DNA of 64,000 nt from Misgurnus anguillicaudatus (GCF_027580225.2 NC_073341.2:11504001-11568000); one strand, 5' to 3'. Shown: positions 10,186 through 21,562, counted from the first letter of the stretch. A program made the numbers and translations. Notes: generated from the letters alone by a model not told the origin.

Positions 10186-10607
10186 CTATCGTTCCCCAGG
10201 TGTGGTGGTGGTCCATATGATGCCGGTATGTCCTGTCTCTGTTGAGCGTCGCATTACCCAGTCAATGACAAGATTCAAGAGTAATGCAGACATCGCGCAG
10301 CCTTGTCGGACACCGGTCGTTACCTCAAACCAAATGTCGCTTCCACCCACACAACAGCTGTAGTTTTTGTAAAAGCTTTTAATGAGCTTCACCAGGTGTT
10401 TTGGGATTCCGTAAGCCCTCAATATGTGCCACAAGTTATCTCTGTGTACACTATCAAATGCTTTCTTAAAATCTATAAAGTTCACATGGAGTTGTCTTTG
10501 CCATTCTGCACTGTTCGATGATGTTCCGCAAGGCAAATATCTGTTCTATACAACTCCTGCCTTTTCTAACAGCTGTTGGAGCAGGGTTATCTTGGCACCA
10601 TCTAGTG
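10186..10607 (-). pseudogene. RTE-type LINE reverse transcriptase fragment
   Basis: Minus-strand pieces read RKGRSCIEQIFALRNIIEQ (about 10580-10520), then after a frame shift near 10515 LHVNFIDFKKAFDSVHRD, GIPKHLVKLIKSFY and TGVRQGCAMSALLLNLVIDW. These are reverse-transcriptase motifs of the RTE clade; the catalytic YxDD region is missing, since the sequence degenerates after 10230. The higher-coordinate part of this fragment also begins copy 2 at 25271, where the rest has been replaced by L2-B. Confidence 0.7.
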
Positions 10608-11282
10608 GTAGTTTAAAGAACATGCAGATTGTTGTCAAGAATTCTAACCATGAATTTTCACATACCTTATAAATGGACAAAATATTTTTTCTTTGATACA
10701 TATTTCTTTTGCAGTCACATGCAAAGCAGCAAGCAGCAGGTGTTACATTTTAATAAGACTAGGTGAATGACTGTGTTTTGAATGCAATCGGAGAGCTGTA
10801 GGCCTTTGCGAGCGTTGTGCTCTTCTTTGAAGCGTTAGATGATGACGCTGACACTTTTTTCTTCAGAGGCTATAAGGACACAATCCAGCACATGAAAAAA
10901 TAAATGAGACATTTACACTTCTTATTTATGGCAGACATATTGGTATGTTGGGAAATGCATGTGAATACTGTCACATTTAAAGGCTTTTTGGAGGCATGAT
11001 GCACGTCTACAATACTGTACAAGCTCTTTAAAAGACCCAAATTAATTTAAAAAAGCAATCATTTATATTTACGATTAATTCATTAGGTTGCCAATTAGCA
11101 CCCAAGACTGAAATCAGTACTGGACACCCTGTTCCTGAATTATGAACACCAGTGATATTAGTTAGGCTCTTCTACTATATATTTGAGTCTTACTTTCTTA
11201 TAGTTCATATGCTAAAAACTTTTGAGAATTTGATGATCACTTTTTTTAGCTAAAGTGTCCATCGTGATATCCGGTTTATTAC
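10608..11282. other. Non-coding part of unit, probable stk33 intron or flank
   Basis: About 670 bp, repeated at 25372-26047 with small indels. I found no further exon downstream of the last stk33-like exon and no mobile element. Confidence 0.4.
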
Positions 11283-12085
11283 CTTCTTGTTTGGGGCGGA
11301 GGGATCACTCCTGTCTGTTACGTCCTCCACAGAATGTGTTTGGGCGTCTGAGAGCTCCTCTGAGGTTCTAGGCCCTGATCCTTCGTCCTGAGTGGATATG
11401 ACAGAAAGGCCCTGCAGTCTATCACTCATCTCTACAGTTTCTTTGTCGTTTCGTGAGTCCTGAAACGTACGCATGAGTTCAAGGACGTTAGTGCACGTTG
11501 TGGTGGATGTATCCCCCTTTAAAACAGTGACAATTTTTTGCCATTTGCCAAACTGAAGAGAATTAAATTTTTTCTAAATCTAGAACATAAAATTCAAGAC
11601 CTCATTTTCACAGGGGAAGAGAGTGATTGAGTCCTCTTACCGAAATTCAAGGGTTATCTAGCAGCTCACTGGCTGTAACACGGTGAGCCGGATCAACTTT
11701 CAACAGACATCGCGATACATTTTTAGCTATAAGACAGAACACAAAAATGTTACGGGCAGTTCCATGCAAATGTCAGCCTTACCATTAGAAAAAATATATT
11801 TTTACTCGGGTATCTCAGATATCAATATTTGGTGGTGTAAATACCCATGCAAGGTCTCTAAAAATTCTTAAAGCAATTTTTCATAATTAGGTAAGCACAG
11901 TTTTTTTAATTCTTACACCCATAACAGAGATATGTCAACTTCATAATGTTGTTTTCTTCAAATATGCACACATTACATATATATACATATATATAATGCC
12001 TCTAGTTTGCATTTTTTTCAATTCCTACACAGTATGCTTTCTCCCAAAAACTAGTAACTTTTTTGTCACATCCATAGGGTGTGTA

Positions 12086-13245
12086 CACTCACCTAAAGGA
12101 TTATTAGGAACATCATCATTAATGCAATTATCTAATCAACCAATCACATGGCAGTTGCTTCAATGCATTTAGGGGTGTGGTCCTGGTCAAGACAATCTCC
12201 TGAACTCCAAACTTAATGTCAGAATGGGAAAGAAAGGGGACTTAAGCAATTTTGAGCATGACATGGTTGTTGGTGCCATACTGGCTGGTCTGAGTAATTC
12301 TGCTTAGTTACTGGGATTTTCACGCACAACCATGGTGTGAATGGTGTAAAAAGGGAAAAACATCCAGTATGTGGCAGTCCTGTGAGCGAAAATGCCTTGT
12401 TAATGCTAGAGGTCAGAGAAGAATGGGATGACTGGTTCAAGCTGATAGAAGAGCAACTTTGACTGAAATAACCACTCGTTACAACCGAGGTATGCAGCAA
12501 AGCATTTGTGAAGCCACAACACGCACCACCCCACCGGGTACCACTCATCTCCACTACAAATAGGAAAAAGAGGCTAGAATTTGCACAAGCTCACCAAAAT
12601 TGGAGAGTGGAAGACTGGAGAAATGTTGCCTGGTCTGATGAGTCTCGATTTCTGTTGAGACATTCAGATGGTAGAGTCAGAATTTGGTGTAAACAGAATG
12701 AGAACATGGATTCATCATGCCTTGTTACCACTGTGCAGGCTGCTGGTGGTGGTGTGATGGTGTGGGGGATGTTTTCTTGGCACACTTTAGGCCCCTTAGT
12801 GCCAATTGGCCATCGTTTAAATGCCACGGCCTACCCAAGCATTGTTTCTGACCATGTCCATCTCTTTATGACCACCATGTACCCATCCTCTGATGGCTAC
12901 TTCCAGCAGGATAATGCACCATGGGGCAAAGCTTGAATCATTTCAAATTGGTTTCTTGAACATAACAATGAGTTCACTGTACTAAAATGGCCCCCACAGT
13001 CACCAGATCTTAACCCAATAGAGCATCTTTGGGATGTGGTGGAACGGGAGCTTCGTGCTTGGATGTGCATCCCACAAATCTCCATCAACTGCAAGATGCT
13101 ATCCTATCAATATGTGACAACATTTCTAAAGAATGTTTCAGCACCTTGTTGAATCAATGCCATGTAGAATTAAGGCAGTTCTGATGGCGAAAGGGAGTCA
13201 AACACAGTATTAGTATGGTGTTCCTAATAATCCTTTAGGTGAGTG
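12086..13245 (+). mobile_element. Tc1/mariner element, copy in unit 1
   Basis: Terminal inverted repeats CACTCACCTAAAGGATTATT / reverse complement at both ends, flanked by TA on each side (12084-12085 and 13246-13247). About 1.16 kb. Lies in the stk33-like intron. The same insertion at the same site is in copy 2 (26855-28004), so it predates the duplication. Confidence 0.85.
12508..12936 (+). pseudogene. Tc1-like transposase, degenerate
   Basis: Longest surviving frame of a DDE transposase: NVAWSDESRF holds the first catalytic Asp, GGGVMVWGMFSWH the core, FQQDNAP the second Asp. A stop at 12934-12936 (CGA to TGA) ends it; downstream the frame resumes with [16 protein letters not shown], carrying the catalytic Glu. 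The N-terminal DNA-binding part upstream is deleted and shifted relative to full-length Tc1 transposases (~340 residues). The same stop is in copy 2, so it was already dead when duplicated. Confidence 0.75.
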
Positions 13246-13342
13246 TATATTTCCCTCAATGTATTGACTGATATTTTTCTGATGTTTAGACATTATCATC
13301 AGGGGTTTAGGAAAATATAAACAGATATCAGAGACAACTCTA

Positions 13343-13647
<305 letters not shown>

Positions 13648-14257
13648 TGATGCGTGAAGTTTTGTTTCAATTCACCATACGAGACAACACGATGTATCCA
13701 AACAGCGTCTTTATTTAATACATCAGTGCGTCAAGTTGCGACACCCCACAGCACCGTGAAAACTATGCAAAAGATAAATTCATATTCAAACATCAAATTG
13801 CATAAATAGACATCACAAACATTACACAAACATTCATTGATATGTTCATTTCATTAATCGATCAACATACCTTGCTACGCTCTCCAAGGAGTGCAAACCA
13901 GATATCATAATCCTGTCGTCAACATTAACCGTGCATCCAATTTCATTCACATGATACGAAGTGTAAAAAATACACATTAAAATAGCAACTCAAACAACTG
14001 GCGTCTAGCATATATGTCCACCTGCCATCTCATCATGATTACTTGTGCACCTGTTCCCTACGGTGCCTGAAGAGGACAATTTCAACACAAATATCAGTGA
14101 GCTTCCGTTTGCAATTCACATACACCAAGTACAAAGACATAAATTTGTATTGTGAATCAAGTTACAAAATTAATTACACAAATGTATTTAATAATTCATG
14201 ACCTAATTCATACTTGCATAAAATACATAAATACAGTATTTTAAGTGGTCCCTTACA
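13648..14257 (-). repeat. BEL/Pao 3' LTR
   Basis: On the minus strand a purine tract GGTGGGAG is followed at 14257 by TGTAAGGGACC, a typical LTR start, and the proposed end is CACGCATCA at 13648, giving about 610 bp. The integrase of a BEL element lies just upstream (14418 and above), as expected for a 3' LTR. The exact inner end is inferred from a TG...CA rule, as no second LTR is in the unit for comparison. The same LTR is at 28410-29017. Confidence 0.55.
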
Positions 14258-14417
14258 CTCCCACCAATCATGACATGATTAAAACCAACCTCATAAGATC
14301 ATACATGATTTCAATCTTAAGGGCCGTAAACCAACATATGCAAGTAAGTATAAAATTATATTAATATGATTAGGTCAAACATACATATACAAATGTGTTT
14401 ATTTCCTGTCATTTTCA

Positions 14418-15125
14418 CTAAACTCGTCTTTCACTTTTAAGCAGAATCACTAACTTTTGAACTGGTCTTTCTATAACTGAAGATTTAAATTGAACATCAT
14501 GCTTTCCTATTGATTTCCGTTCACTAACTCGCACTTTCACTCTTCGTACCAATCCATCACTGTCCACAGTTGTTTCCAATATTCGTCCCAGTTGCCACTG
14601 ATTTCTTGGAAGGAGATCTTCTTTTATCAAAACTACATCATCCACTTGAAGATTACGTCGTATCTTATGCCACATCTGTCGCAGGGTTAGGTTTGAAAGA
14701 TACTCTCTCTTCCACCGGCTCCAGAATTGTTCAATCAGATATTGAATACGACGCTAGCGCTTGGTACCATACATGTCCTCTCTTACAAATTCCCCTGGAG
14801 GAGGAAGAGCAATCTTTGATTTCATCTGAATCAAATGATTTGGTGTTAAGGGCTCAAGAGAATTGGGATCATTTATTTCGTCAACTGTTAAAGGACGACT
14901 GTTTACAATGGACATAGCCTCATAAAAGAGTGTTCTGAGACAAGCATCATCAAGTCTTCCCATACTTTGAGCCAAAGTAACTTTCAATACATTTCGGATG
15001 GTACTCATTTGGCGCTCCCAAACACAGCCAGAGTTGAAAACAAACTCACATTGCTTTTCAGCCATGAATGTCCGAAAGGCATGGTCATCACATTGTTTAA
15101 GTGCTTTCCTCAATTCATTTTTGGC
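14418..15125 (-). pseudogene. BEL/Pao integrase C-terminal half, one in-frame stop
   Basis: One frame from 15125 to 14418: VWERQMSTIRNVL, LRTLFYEAMSIVNSRPLT (integrase core, catalytic Glu region) and LEPLTPNHLIQMK, then a TAG at 14751-14753 in place of a probable Trp, then RRIQYLIEQFWSRW and VDDVVLIKEDLLPRNQWQLG, the BEL-type C-terminal domain (DUF5641-like). The stop is shared with copy 2 and so precedes the duplication. The 5' part of the element is cut at about 15126, where it joins the ERV LTR. Confidence 0.8.
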
Positions 15126-15368
15126 TCCAATGAAATGTGTGGTGTTGTTACAATTGTGAAAGTCTGTGAGGTTCGACCTTCGGAATGAATGGAGTTAATT
15201 AAAACCTAAATAAAAACAGTACCGCAGGAAGACTCAAGTTGAGAGACAGATGAATGTTTCCTGATGAGACATCTCAATCTGGGTTCTCCCTGCAGAATAT
15301 TACTACCCCATTCGTGGTCTGAGTGTGTCTTATTTTTGTTAAGGTTCATAAGTATTTTAAACCTGACA
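15126..15368 (+). repeat. ERV 5' LTR remnant (right half), copy 1
   Basis: The last ~240 bp of the LTR, from AAATGTGTGGTG to CCTGACA, including AATAAA (15209-15214). The left half, with the promoter, is absent: the sequence joins the BEL integrase with AAATGTGT-type microhomology. This provirus therefore has no intact 5' promoter. Confidence 0.75.
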
Positions 15369-15371
15369 TTT

Positions 15372-15389
15372 TGGTCTTTCGAGCCGGAT
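15372..15389 (+). promoter_or_regulatory. ERV primer-binding site, tRNA-Tyr type
   Basis: TGGTCTTTCGAGCCGGAT starts three bases after the LTR end. It is complementary to the 3' end of eukaryotic tRNA-Tyr (acceptor ...CCGGCTCGAAGGACCA) with one mismatch here; copy 2 has a different single change. The assignment rests on my recall of the tRNA-Tyr sequence. Confidence 0.6.
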
Positions 15390-15639
15390 TCCAACACATC
15401 CAGTGATCAACAGTGGAGGAGACATGCCGAAGCCCGTCGACGGCCGAGTTCTAGGAATTCGAAGAAAGTCCTGGGTGGTGAAAATTTCTTGCCAGGCCGG
15501 CATTTAGGTCTCCTCGGCTGGTGATCTTGGGATTGACCGAATCTGAAGCTAAGAAGACGACTCAGACTCATTGAATTGGGTGAGTTTCTGATTGGTAATT
15601 TGATTTGTTATTTACCAGTGTCGCCCAAGAACAGAATTG

Positions 15640-15735
15640 TGGGTTTGAGTCCCCAATGTCTGTTGGACAGTTGAATTGAGTGGGTTCGAGTCCCCCAATA
15701 ACTGTCAGTCAGCCGAATGGAGGGTTCGAGTCCCC
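15640..15735 (+). repeat. Three ~41-bp repeats with Pol III box-B-like motifs
   Basis: GGGTTTGAGTCCCC (15641), GGGTTCGAGTCCCCCA (15682) and GGGTTCGAGTCCCCCA (15722) recur at 41- and 40-bp spacing. GGTTCGAGTCC matches the tRNA box B consensus. In copy 2 (30401, 30442, 30482) all three are perfect. Confidence 0.65.
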
Positions 15736-15883
15736 CAGTAGCTGAAGGGGATCCTGGGGATCGCCCCAAAGAATTTACTATATTTGTGTAGAAACCAAAA
15801 ATGTATTCGGTGTATGCTTTGTATATTATGCGGGGTTTTTGTATTTGATGTGCTAAAGCAATTGTATTATATTGTATTGTAGT

Positions 15884-15885
<2 letters not shown>

Positions 15886-15970
<85 letters not shown>
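15886..15970. repeat. (AT)n microsatellite
   Basis: About 85 bp of pure AT dinucleotides in the ERV leader. In copy 2 the equivalent tract received two Tc1 elements. Confidence 0.95.
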
Positions 15971-15972
<2 letters not shown>

Positions 15973-16255
15973 TGTGAATTTACCCAGTGTACTGAAACAG
16001 CGACAGGGAGAGAAACCCTGAAGGTTCAAAACAACCAACCAGTTAAACGCTGAAGTAAGCACACTGTAAACAAACAGAAGGTGGTGTTTAGAATTCCCCG
16101 GGGAAAGAAAAGTTGCAGAAATAGAAAAAAAAGAAAGAAATTGTTTAATTTTTGTTGTTGAATCTTTTGTTTTTATTTGAAGTGTTTGTGCTTAGAAAGA
16201 TTTAGAAGGAGATGAGAAGTATACGTGTGGTAAAGAAAGTGAAAATGTGAAGTAT

Positions 16256-16964
16256 GGTAAGAAATGGAAAAAGAAAAATCATTGGTCAGGGAAACTGAAT
16301 GTAGATGAATGTAGGTCATTGGTGGAAATTTTAGAAATGAAAGCAGCTTTCAAAACAGGAAAGAGAAGAAAGGTAGAGAAAGAATAAGCAAGTGCAAAAG
16401 AATGGTATGATAAAAGTGTGAGAGGGCAACAAGGAAGGTAGAAAGAGAGAAAAAGAAAGAAGGAGAGACAACCTATTTTTAAATCGAAGTTGAAAACTTA
16501 TTTATATGACTAGTGACCTCATTGCCTTAGTAATATTATGTGTTTTTTGCGTATGTTTTACGACCTCAATTCCTTGGTAATGTGTTTTATCTGCTCTTAA
16601 TTGTGATATTATGGTTTTATGTCGTCCTATATTGGTTTTATGTTTGATTTGTACAGCACATTGGTCAACGGCAGTTGTGTTTAATTGTGCTCTAGAAATA
16701 AATTGATTGATTTATTGATTGATAATGGCTATAATGAAACTACTCTAGGAGCAAGGCCAACCCCTCCCTTACCTGCCCCTCCTTTCCTTCCCCTGCCACA
16801 AAATGAAAGAATTAATTTCTGCAGTTCCCATAGCAGCCTCTAATGTCCCTGTAGCAGCCCCTGATATCAATGCCCATATCACTCCCCAAACAGGTCCTCC
16901 CCCATATCATGGACTGTATGACCCTACCAGAGAAGCACTTAATGCAGCGATTTTGAGCCATTGA
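16256..16964 (+). pseudogene. ERV gag remnants, split by an L2 3' end
   Basis: A short basic frame near 16256-16390 (GKKWKKKNHWSGKLNVDE) ends in a stop. After an L2 tail, a proline-rich open stretch (about 16750-16964) contains PPPY (16896-16907), the late-domain motif found in many retroviral Gag proteins, followed by HGLYDPTREALNAAI and a stop. Matrix, most of capsid, nucleocapsid, protease and reverse transcriptase are missing. The assignment to gag rests on position and PPPY. Confidence 0.5.
16488..16734 (+). mobile_element. L2-type LINE 3' end
   Basis: TTTTTAAATCGAAGTTGAAAAC-type start of an L2 3' UTR, TGTACAGCACATTGGTCAAC, then TAGAAATAAATTGATTGA with a (TTGA)n tail. It is a 5'-truncated insertion inside the ERV gag region. 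It is shared with copy 2 (about 34513-34770), so it predates the duplication. Confidence 0.6.
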
Positions 16965-16989
16965 CTTTGTCATGTCTCAACAGCGGGGA

Positions 16990-17125
16990 TGGTTATGGTA
17001 AAGTTAATTGAAGAGCATTTCATTGCCTATGGATTCAATATTTACTTAAAAATGTTTGTAGGGCATGTACCATTTGTATAAAACATATCCAGCTAAATTA
17101 CTTGGTTTGTCTGAAGCAATTCCAA
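16990..17125 (+). pseudogene. ERV integrase zinc-binding region, remnant
   Basis: KLIEEHFIAYGFNIYLK followed, after a one-base deletion relative to copy 2, by CRACTICIKH. The spacing of His and of the CxxC pair suggests the HHCC domain of a gammaretrovirus-like integrase. Next to it the catalytic core is missing. Copy 2 keeps the frame (35028-35219). Confidence 0.45.
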
Positions 17126-18493
17126 ACAATCATGACTGTGACTGTATACAGTAGATATTATACAAACATTAAGTGTTGATGAATACTTAGACAATGTGTC
17201 AATTAAAAATTCCAATACCTAAACAATCTGTCACTTAAAAATTCCAATTTGATTGTTACAATGATGTTTATCTTTTGTGGACAAAAAGGGAAATGAAAGG
17301 CAATTGAAATTACAAAAAACATGTGAATTGGTTAGTAACAGAAAACCTAATATTTATATTTATTTTTTGTTATGTCTGTGGAGCTGTGCTTAACTCTCGA
17401 GCAGGTTGGCAGCAGAGAGGTTTCTTGAGATGTCCCGGGAACAGGTTGCGGTAAAAGCCCACCTGAAGGGAGATACCAGTGAGGTAAAGGGAGTACTCTT
17501 GCTGACCAGGGAGCTACAGTTGCCAGCCGCATGAACGGCAGAGAAACTTACTGCTCAAATGTGTCATCTATGGTGACAAACTACTCACAGCTCACAGACA
17601 TAGCTGATTTTCAAATTCAATGCTCCAGAAAAGAGAACGGATTGAAAATAGTAATTTTAATATCGATTTGTAACTCCAAAAGCCTTTTCCTTATTTGGTC
17701 ACACAGATACGCAGTATTGGACGCTTAAACTTTTTCAAACGTGTTTACATTTTAATGTGGGAGAGGGGGTTTTAGGAATCATGCAAACAAAATTGTTTGC
17801 GGATGCATAATTTCTCAAAAACACAATTCGGCACCCCAATCAGTTCTAAGCAGAACACCCCAGGGAGGTTTGTGAATTGCAGTATGACTTTATAACCTTT
17901 CATCTAAAACAAGGGTTATTAAGATGTTTAACTAATAGATTTTTTCATTTGGTGTAAAGTTTAACCCACAAAGAAAAGCTTTGCTTCCTTTATGGCTAAT
18001 ATGACAACATAATATTGTGCCGGGGCAAATGGTTTTAATATAAAAGTTATTTTTATAACACTATTTTATATAGCATTTTATTTTTTAATTAACATTCATT
18101 CATTCATTATACTCCCCAAAATAAGACAGGCGATGTGGGATTAGAGTCATGAGAAGATCTTTGTATTTTAGTGACGAGGGGGCCACCTCATGATGAAGAT
18201 ATGTGGTGGGGGGAAAATGTTTAGCTTGTGATGTTTTGGTCGCCTAATGGTTTCTATAGTTTCTATGGGAGTCAAAACTAGTTATTTTCTAGCAATAGTC
18301 AAAACAAGATATTTCCTAACAAATCTGTTTAAACAAAGTTGTTTTTTGGCCATGGAGCTCTTTTGTTTTCTTTTCTTTTGTTTTGTTTTGTTTTTATGTT
18401 TTTGCAGAAATTTATGATGGCGGCCTTCAAGAAATTTGCTGAAAAATTCAGGCCAATGGTCATTTTCATTTATTACACTGAAGGGAAGCAGCT
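17126..18493. other. Non-coding stretch within ERV internal region
   Basis: About 1.3 kb where the integrase core should be. It holds an unassigned stretch near 17380-17530 that is open on both strands (for example EQVAVKAHLKGDTSEVKG on plus), and AT-rich sequence. It is repeated at 35220-36529. I do not recognise it; it may be another inserted element. Confidence 0.35.
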
Positions 18494-18688
18494 GTGAAAC
18501 CAGGTGATTACGTTTTCATCAAAGTCATCAAACAAAAAACCTGGTCCAGCCCGAAGTTTGACGGTCCCTATCAGGTCCTCATTACTACACCTACAGCAGT
18601 GAAGATTGCAAAAAGACCTTTGTGGATACATCTCAGCCACATCAAGAGACTGAAAGCTCTGGAAAGCTCACCCCTGGATGCGGACTAG
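18494..18688 (+). pseudogene. ERV integrase C-terminal domain
   Basis: 64 codons: [21 protein letters not shown] and [10 protein letters not shown]. This is the SH3-like C-terminal domain with the GPY motif found in gammaretroviral and Ty3-type integrases; it binds DNA during integration. It ends at a stop at 18686-18688, and the env start lies about 150 bp downstream. The catalytic core upstream is gone. Confidence 0.75.
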
Positions 18689-18799
18689 TGGGGAAGACTA
18701 GGCTACAAAGGGGGGCAGCCTTTTTAGTAGGCTGTGTATCATATAGAGATACTCAGATTAGCTGGCCATCTCAAACCTAGTGAAGAAACCAACTGATCC

Positions 18800-18816
18800 C
18801 TTTTCCGCCGTTTTAG
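18800..18816 (+). promoter_or_regulatory. Probable env splice acceptor
   Basis: A pyrimidine tract CCCTTTTCCGCCGTTTTAG ends 22 bases before the env ATG at 18839. It would pair with the leader donor near 15580. Inferred from motif and place. Confidence 0.45.
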
Positions 18817-19701
18817 GAGCCTACAGAGCAGAAGAAAAATGGCTGACATTTTGAAGATGTTCATCGTAATCCTGGCAATCGTGCTGGTGTGTGAGGTAGA
18901 CCCTGGTGGGACGAAGAGAAACAACGAAAGAATGAGGAGAAACAGAGAGGAATGGAGTAGTCAAGAAAGACGAATGGATCAACAGAATGGAAACTACCAG
19001 AACACCTACGAGATCAACATGTGGTATCGTTATGTGAAGTACGTTGCAGTGGAAACCACACAAACTGCTACGTTTGTTCAAAGATGCCCAAGTCAGGAAC
19101 GAATCCGCATGTGGAACCAGAACCGGTATTGAAACTATTTGTTTCCTGAGTGTTTGACATCTGCATATACACCAGTACTTCTGAATGCCACTTTAAAGTA
19201 TCGCCTGCCACCTCCAGTGGATTTAAACACACTGACTTTTAACAACCTTAAGAACCTGCCAGAAGATAGTTCCGGAGCAGAACTGTCACATCATGTACAC
19301 CCCTTGTACAACGAACCACAAAGGAGATTTCAACGAGTCTGAGGCTAGGAAAGGAAGCACATGTACCGAATATTTCACTGCACCCGATGCCATGGGGACT
19401 AATCCCCAAACCAACTTCGTCTGGCTATGTGGACTGACCATATACCATTATCTACCGGTCGGGTGGACAGGAAGATGCGCCCCGGTACGGCCTACAGACC
19501 ATTCATTTGTCATTACTGCTACAGAGGTACATCGTGGTAAGAGAGACATTTTCACAAAACATGATTCCATATGGGGAACGGACGTCCCCAATGACCACAA
19601 GCTATGGACCAACGGACAGAAAGTGAGCCTCGCCTTGTTCCCTTGGCTGGGGACTGAAAAGCTCATGCTAAGGATGGAGACTTTTGATTACAGGTTTGAA
19701 C

Positions 19702-20956
19702 CAGGCCCAGGGTGGGTAATCGGGAGAACCGGGAGAATTCCCGGTGGGCCGCTTCACTTTTGGGCCGGTCGAGTTATTTTTTTTTACATTTGTCACGTTA
19801 GTGAGTCTATCTTCTCTTTAAATGACACTTCACACGTTTCGCATTGACAGCGCGCAGCCTCTGCATGGGTTGTACCATGTGAGGAAGTTTTCCCCTCCCC
19901 TCCCATAGAGTTGGTTCGGTCCATAGCACGTCCCAGAAAACTTTTCTCCGGTAGGCTGGGCCGGCCCTACCGTAACAATACGCGTCTGAGAGGAGGAGGG
20001 CGTAAAAACAGTTTGAAGAAAAAGTCCATTGAAGGAGGATGCTGCCAAATGTGCCAAACTTGCAGATTTATTTTCAAGAGGACAAACAAAAGTGACAATA
20101 ACAGGTAACTTAAAGAGAAATAAGCCTAGTAATGATTAGCATTAGCAACGTAATTATTCGGCTAATGCCGTTGTCAAACTATTTACAAGCCAACGTTTTT
20201 TTTGTTAAAATATTCGCCTTTTGTTTATACATGGCGATTCATAGACTTTGCAAATATTATGCAAGCAGCTTCTGAGCAGTAGATAAGCCAGTTCCCTTTT
20301 GTGTTCCCAGTCAAAAATGACCAGCCGAAAAAAAAAGCTTATAAATCACTTGTTATGCTATATATTTACCCAATATTGGATTCAATATTTTTGTCAAATT
20401 GTTTTCTTTTTTAATTAGGACTGGGTTTTATATTTCTAATTGCACCTAATTAATCATAGCCCTCATAGCATTAGCAATGCTAATAATTTATCAACCTTTT
20501 CTTGTGGAATAGACTCTAAAGAGGGCTGGGTTGTTTTTGACCCATAATGGGTAAATATTGGACAGAACACACTGCTGGGTTAAAATTGACCCAATGCTGG
20601 GTTGTTTTAACGCAACTGTTGGGTTATTATTAATCCATGGTTGCATAACAACAACCCAACATTGGGTCATTTTTAACCCAGCATGTGTTCCGTCCAATAC
20701 CGACCCATCACGGGTCAAAAACAACACAGCCCTTCCAGAGTGCAGAGGAATATTTTTGTTAACTTCTCATCCTAAGTGAAATATTATTTAACTTTTACCT
20801 TATTTGTTTTACCATGATATTAATAAAAATTATAGTAAGAGCTGAACTGTTGCTTTATTTGTCCAATTTGAATTTTTTTTAATAACACTATGGAAAAAGT
20901 GGGCCTGTCTTGGGCCTGAAACTCCCGGGCTGAAAAGTGGCCCCACTCCGGCCCTG
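19702..20956. mobile_element. Non-autonomous hAT element
   Basis: Ends CAGGCCCAGGGTGGG and (inverted) CAGGGCCGGAGTGGG, flanked by a perfect 8-bp duplication GTTTGAAC (19694-19701 and 20957-20964). An 8-bp target duplication and CAGGG-type ends are the hAT signature. No transposase. It sits in env of copy 1. Confidence 0.85.
20523..20732. repeat. Foldback (near-palindromic) repeat inside the hAT element
   Basis: GGGCTGGGTTGTTTTTGACCC at the left is mirrored by GGGTCAAAAACAACACAGCCC at the right, with further internal mirror pairs (ACCCAATGCTGGGTTG / CAACCCAACATTGGGT). About 210 bp; would form a long hairpin. Confidence 0.75.
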
Positions 20957-21562
20957 GTTTGAACAGTTTGTTAATTCTACTCAAGCTGCATTGAAAGACA
21001 TTCATGAGGAACTGACAGCCCTACGTATGATGGAACCTTAAGACCGTATGGTGCTTGACCAGCTGACCGCCTCCCTCGGAGGTTTCTGCCGGATTATCGG
21101 AACAAGTTGTTGCAGTTTCATTCCTGCGAATGATGCAGACGGGGCAATTATTGAACAGGCCATCAACAATCTCACAAAGTTGCGCGATGCCATGGAAAAA
21201 GACTATGTTACAACTGAGGATATGACGCAATGGTTGCTTGGAGGATCTTGGTGGGAGAAACTGTTGAAAATATTCATTCCAATATTATCTGCTCTTTTGC
21301 TGATATGCATATGTTTGATTAGTGTGATACAATGTGTGTCAAAAATGACAAAGAAAATGATTCAATCTGTACTTACTGATGCATACTTCTTGGGTAATAT
21401 TGCAGATGGAGAAGACTATAAATTTGTTGTTCGAAAAACTACTAAAACCTATGATGATAATGTGTAGAAGAAATTTCATTTTGTCTATTGAGGAAGGTTT
21501 AACCCTAAAGTGCCTAAGCAGGTAACGGGTTAAAACCCGAAGTAAAAAGACATTATAAATGA

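Larger units (their letters stand above)
3338..10502 (+). repeat. Composite tandem unit, copy 0 (right-hand part)
   Basis: Contains the last codons of env, polypurine tract, 3' LTR with an L2 insertion, downstream flank, BEL fragment, inverted solo LTR and the RTE fragment. 3338-8422 recurs in copy 2 at about 37323-45154 (minus later insertions and deletions); 3338-3903 recurs in copy 1 at about 21440-21903. The left side is cut by LINEs. Confidence 0.75.
15390..16255 (+). other. ERV leader
   Basis: Untranslated leader after the primer site. TTGGGTGAGTTT at about 15577-15588 is a good splice donor and could serve env. It includes three ~41-bp repeats with box-B-like motifs and an (AT)n tract. 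It is interrupted by no coding frame. The dimerisation/packaging region would lie here, but I cannot identify it. Confidence 0.5.
18839..21467 (+). pseudogene. env: ERV envelope gene, copy 1, broken and carrying a hAT insertion
   Basis: Starts MADILKMFIVILAIVLVCEV, a signal-peptide-like hydrophobic leader. A stop at 19130-19132 ends the first frame; surface-subunit pieces continue in other frames to 19701, where a hAT element (19702-20956) interrupts. After it comes the transmembrane subunit: a Cx6CC motif (CRIIGTSCC, about 21082-21108), heptad-rich ectodomain, tryptophan-rich stalk WLLGGSWWEKLLK, a membrane segment IFIPILSALLLICICL and a ~55-residue tail ending at 21467. Cx6CC with covalent-type organisation points to a gammaretrovirus-like class. 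Not functional. Confidence 0.8.

Noticed and set aside
9972..10220. Cysteine-rich plus-strand frame resembling a zinc finger
   Set aside because: Cys spacing fits no family I know and the opposite strand is equally open.
15640..15735. Short regularly spaced repeats considered as a CRISPR-like array
   Set aside because: Only three units, in a retroviral leader of an animal genome; no cas genes.
17347..17532. Minus-strand frame and its plus-strand counterpart as a host exon
   Set aside because: Open on both strands, repeated with the unit, no splice pair and no match I recognise.
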